From NCBI GenBank assembly GCA_023229165.1, contig JALNZQ010000047.1, positions 1 to 14,765 on the forward strand: a DNA stretch of 14,765 nucleotides. The letters run 5' to 3'. This DNA comes from Methanothrix sp. (GTDB lineage: Archaea; Halobacteriota; Methanosarcinia; Methanotrichales; Methanotrichaceae). A program made the translations under genes and the position numbers. How positions within the stretch are numbered: position 1 is the stretch's first letter; every line of letters starts with the position of its first letter. Of this stretch, positions 14,048 through 14,765 are shown piece after piece. The notes beneath the pieces were generated by a model. That model did no database searches. It saw nothing but the letters and a program-made list of their open reading frames with translations, and had not been told where the DNA came from.

Positions 14048-14765
14048 ATGCCCGTACTGAGTATCGTCGCCTGCCGGATGCTGGAGGACGAGCTAGTCCA
14101 CCTGCTCTCTGTCGACCGAGAGGTCCGGGAGCTTCTCCTCGTGGACGGAATGCAGTCCCTGAGCATCTCCGAAAAGCTGAGGTCGCAAAGCCGTCCACAC
14201 CTCCTGCTCGGTCAGGACAGCATTGCTCCGCACCTCCTGGGGCGACAAAGCCGCCCAGGCGGCATCTTTTCTCGCAGGAGCGCCCACCCCAAAGCGGCGG
14301 AGCTTACAATCGTGGTAAGCCCGCTTCGTCTCGGTCTGCACTCCTACCTGGAGCTTCTCAAAACCGTCGTTTATGATAATATTCGCCGCCTATCTACGTT
14401 CTCGGACGGGATACTGATATTCTACGGCAAATGCGGCAACGCTCTGGCCGATCTGGAGCACGACCTTTCCGGCCTGGCCTGCCCTCTCTACTTCCTGACC
14501 GATGAGCGCGGAGAGAGAATCGATGACTGCATTGCTCTTGCTCTGGGCGGAAACGAAAACTATGAGCGAATTTTAGCCGAGCACCAGGACGTTGCGCTCT
14601 TCATGACCCCCATGTGGGCCTCCAACTGGAAAGCGATGGGCGAGGACGCAGCCTCGGGCAAGCGCCTGGACCTGGGGGCAATGCTGAAGGGAACCGGCAT
14701 GAGAAAGGTGGCCAGAATAGACACCGGCCTGTGTTTTGAGCCGGGGTTCCGGGAAAAAGTGGACG
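14048..14765 (+). CDS. DUF1638 domain protein (partial at window end)
   Basis: An open frame of 239 codons runs from ATG 14048 off the right edge; an in-frame TAA lies just before the ATG. The protein matches DUF1638: a start of ACRMLEDELVHLL, LLVDGMQSLSISEKL, then a segment LIFYGKCGNALADLEHDL, the block CPLYFLTDE, MTPMWASNWKAMG, and Cys-containing TGLCFEPGF. The family is typical of methanogens and some anaerobes, often near corrinoid methyltransferase genes; its activity is unknown. It may bind metal or a corrinoid through the conserved Cys residues (inference). Base composition is GC-rich like the left core genes, marking return to the core chromosome after the island. Residues about 60-85 are unusually Arg/Ser/Pro-rich. 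Confidence 0.8.
   Translation, partial: MPVLSIVACRMLEDELVHLLSVDREVRELLLVDGMQSLSISEKLRSQSRPHLLLGQDSIAPHLLGRQSRPGGIFSRRSAHPKAAELTIVVSPLRLGLHSYLELLKTVVYDNIRRLSTFSDGILIFYGKCGNALADLEHDLSGLACPLYFLTDERGERIDDCIALALGGNENYERILAEHQDVALFMTPMWASNWKAMGEDAASGKRLDLGAMLKGTGMRKVARIDTGLCFEPGFREKVD

Noticed and set aside
13965..14376. Open frames on both strands in the DUF1638 region (plus 14005-14376, minus 13965-14198 and 14093-14341)
   Set aside because: The plus-strand frame from 14048 is continuous to the window edge and carries DUF1638 motifs; the others have low-complexity Arg/Pro/Ser composition typical of shadow frames in GC-rich DNA.

Overview
This window looks like chromosomal DNA of a methanogenic archaeon, most likely of the Methanothrix (Methanosaeta)/Methanosarcinales type; the genus is an inference. 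The evidence is a tetrahydromethanopterin-pathway gene (mptE), the archaea-only tRNA-Ile2 modification enzyme TiaS, an archaeal-type phosphoribulokinase, an archaeal 7S (SRP) RNA gene, a DUF1638 gene, and TATA-box promoters placed about 25 bases before start codons, many of them apparently leaderless. No rRNA, tRNA, CRISPR array or transposase gene was seen.

Bases 1-4760 hold a secreted lipoprotein whose best start is a CTG codon, mptE, thymidylate kinase (convergent with mptE and overlapping it by 14 bases), a doubtful small ORF, family II inorganic pyrophosphatase (best start TTG), and a headless fragment of another protein. Bases 4762-9579 are compact, GC-rich core DNA. They hold tiaS and a divergent HTH regulator sharing a 36-base promoter, a secreted C39-like cysteine peptidase followed after 7 bases by phosphoribulokinase, and a wHTH regulator-nitroreductase pair on the opposite strand.

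A complete archaeal SRP RNA gene, not a protein gene, occupies about 9635-9950. Directly after its 3' end comes about 4 kb of different character. It starts with a minus-strand cassette (DUF2188 protein, a possible 29-codon ORF, Panacea/DUF4065 protein). Two AT-rich plus-strand genes follow: a pentapeptide-repeat protein fused to a two-helix K+-channel-like domain, and a 454-residue protein with a possible degenerate nuclease domain and Cys/His clusters. The block ends at 13866-13956 with a second, diverged copy of the last third of the SRP RNA gene. GC-rich core DNA then resumes with a DUF1638 gene that runs off the window.

The main discovery candidate is this layout. A 3'-end duplication of the SRP RNA gene flanking accessory genes is what site-specific integration into the SRP RNA gene would leave, much as islands integrate into tRNA and tmRNA genes. 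The cargo (channel-like effector, possible nuclease-like protein, Panacea antitoxin-like protein) resembles defence or toxin-antitoxin cargo. No integrase is present, so the island model and the defence role are inferences.
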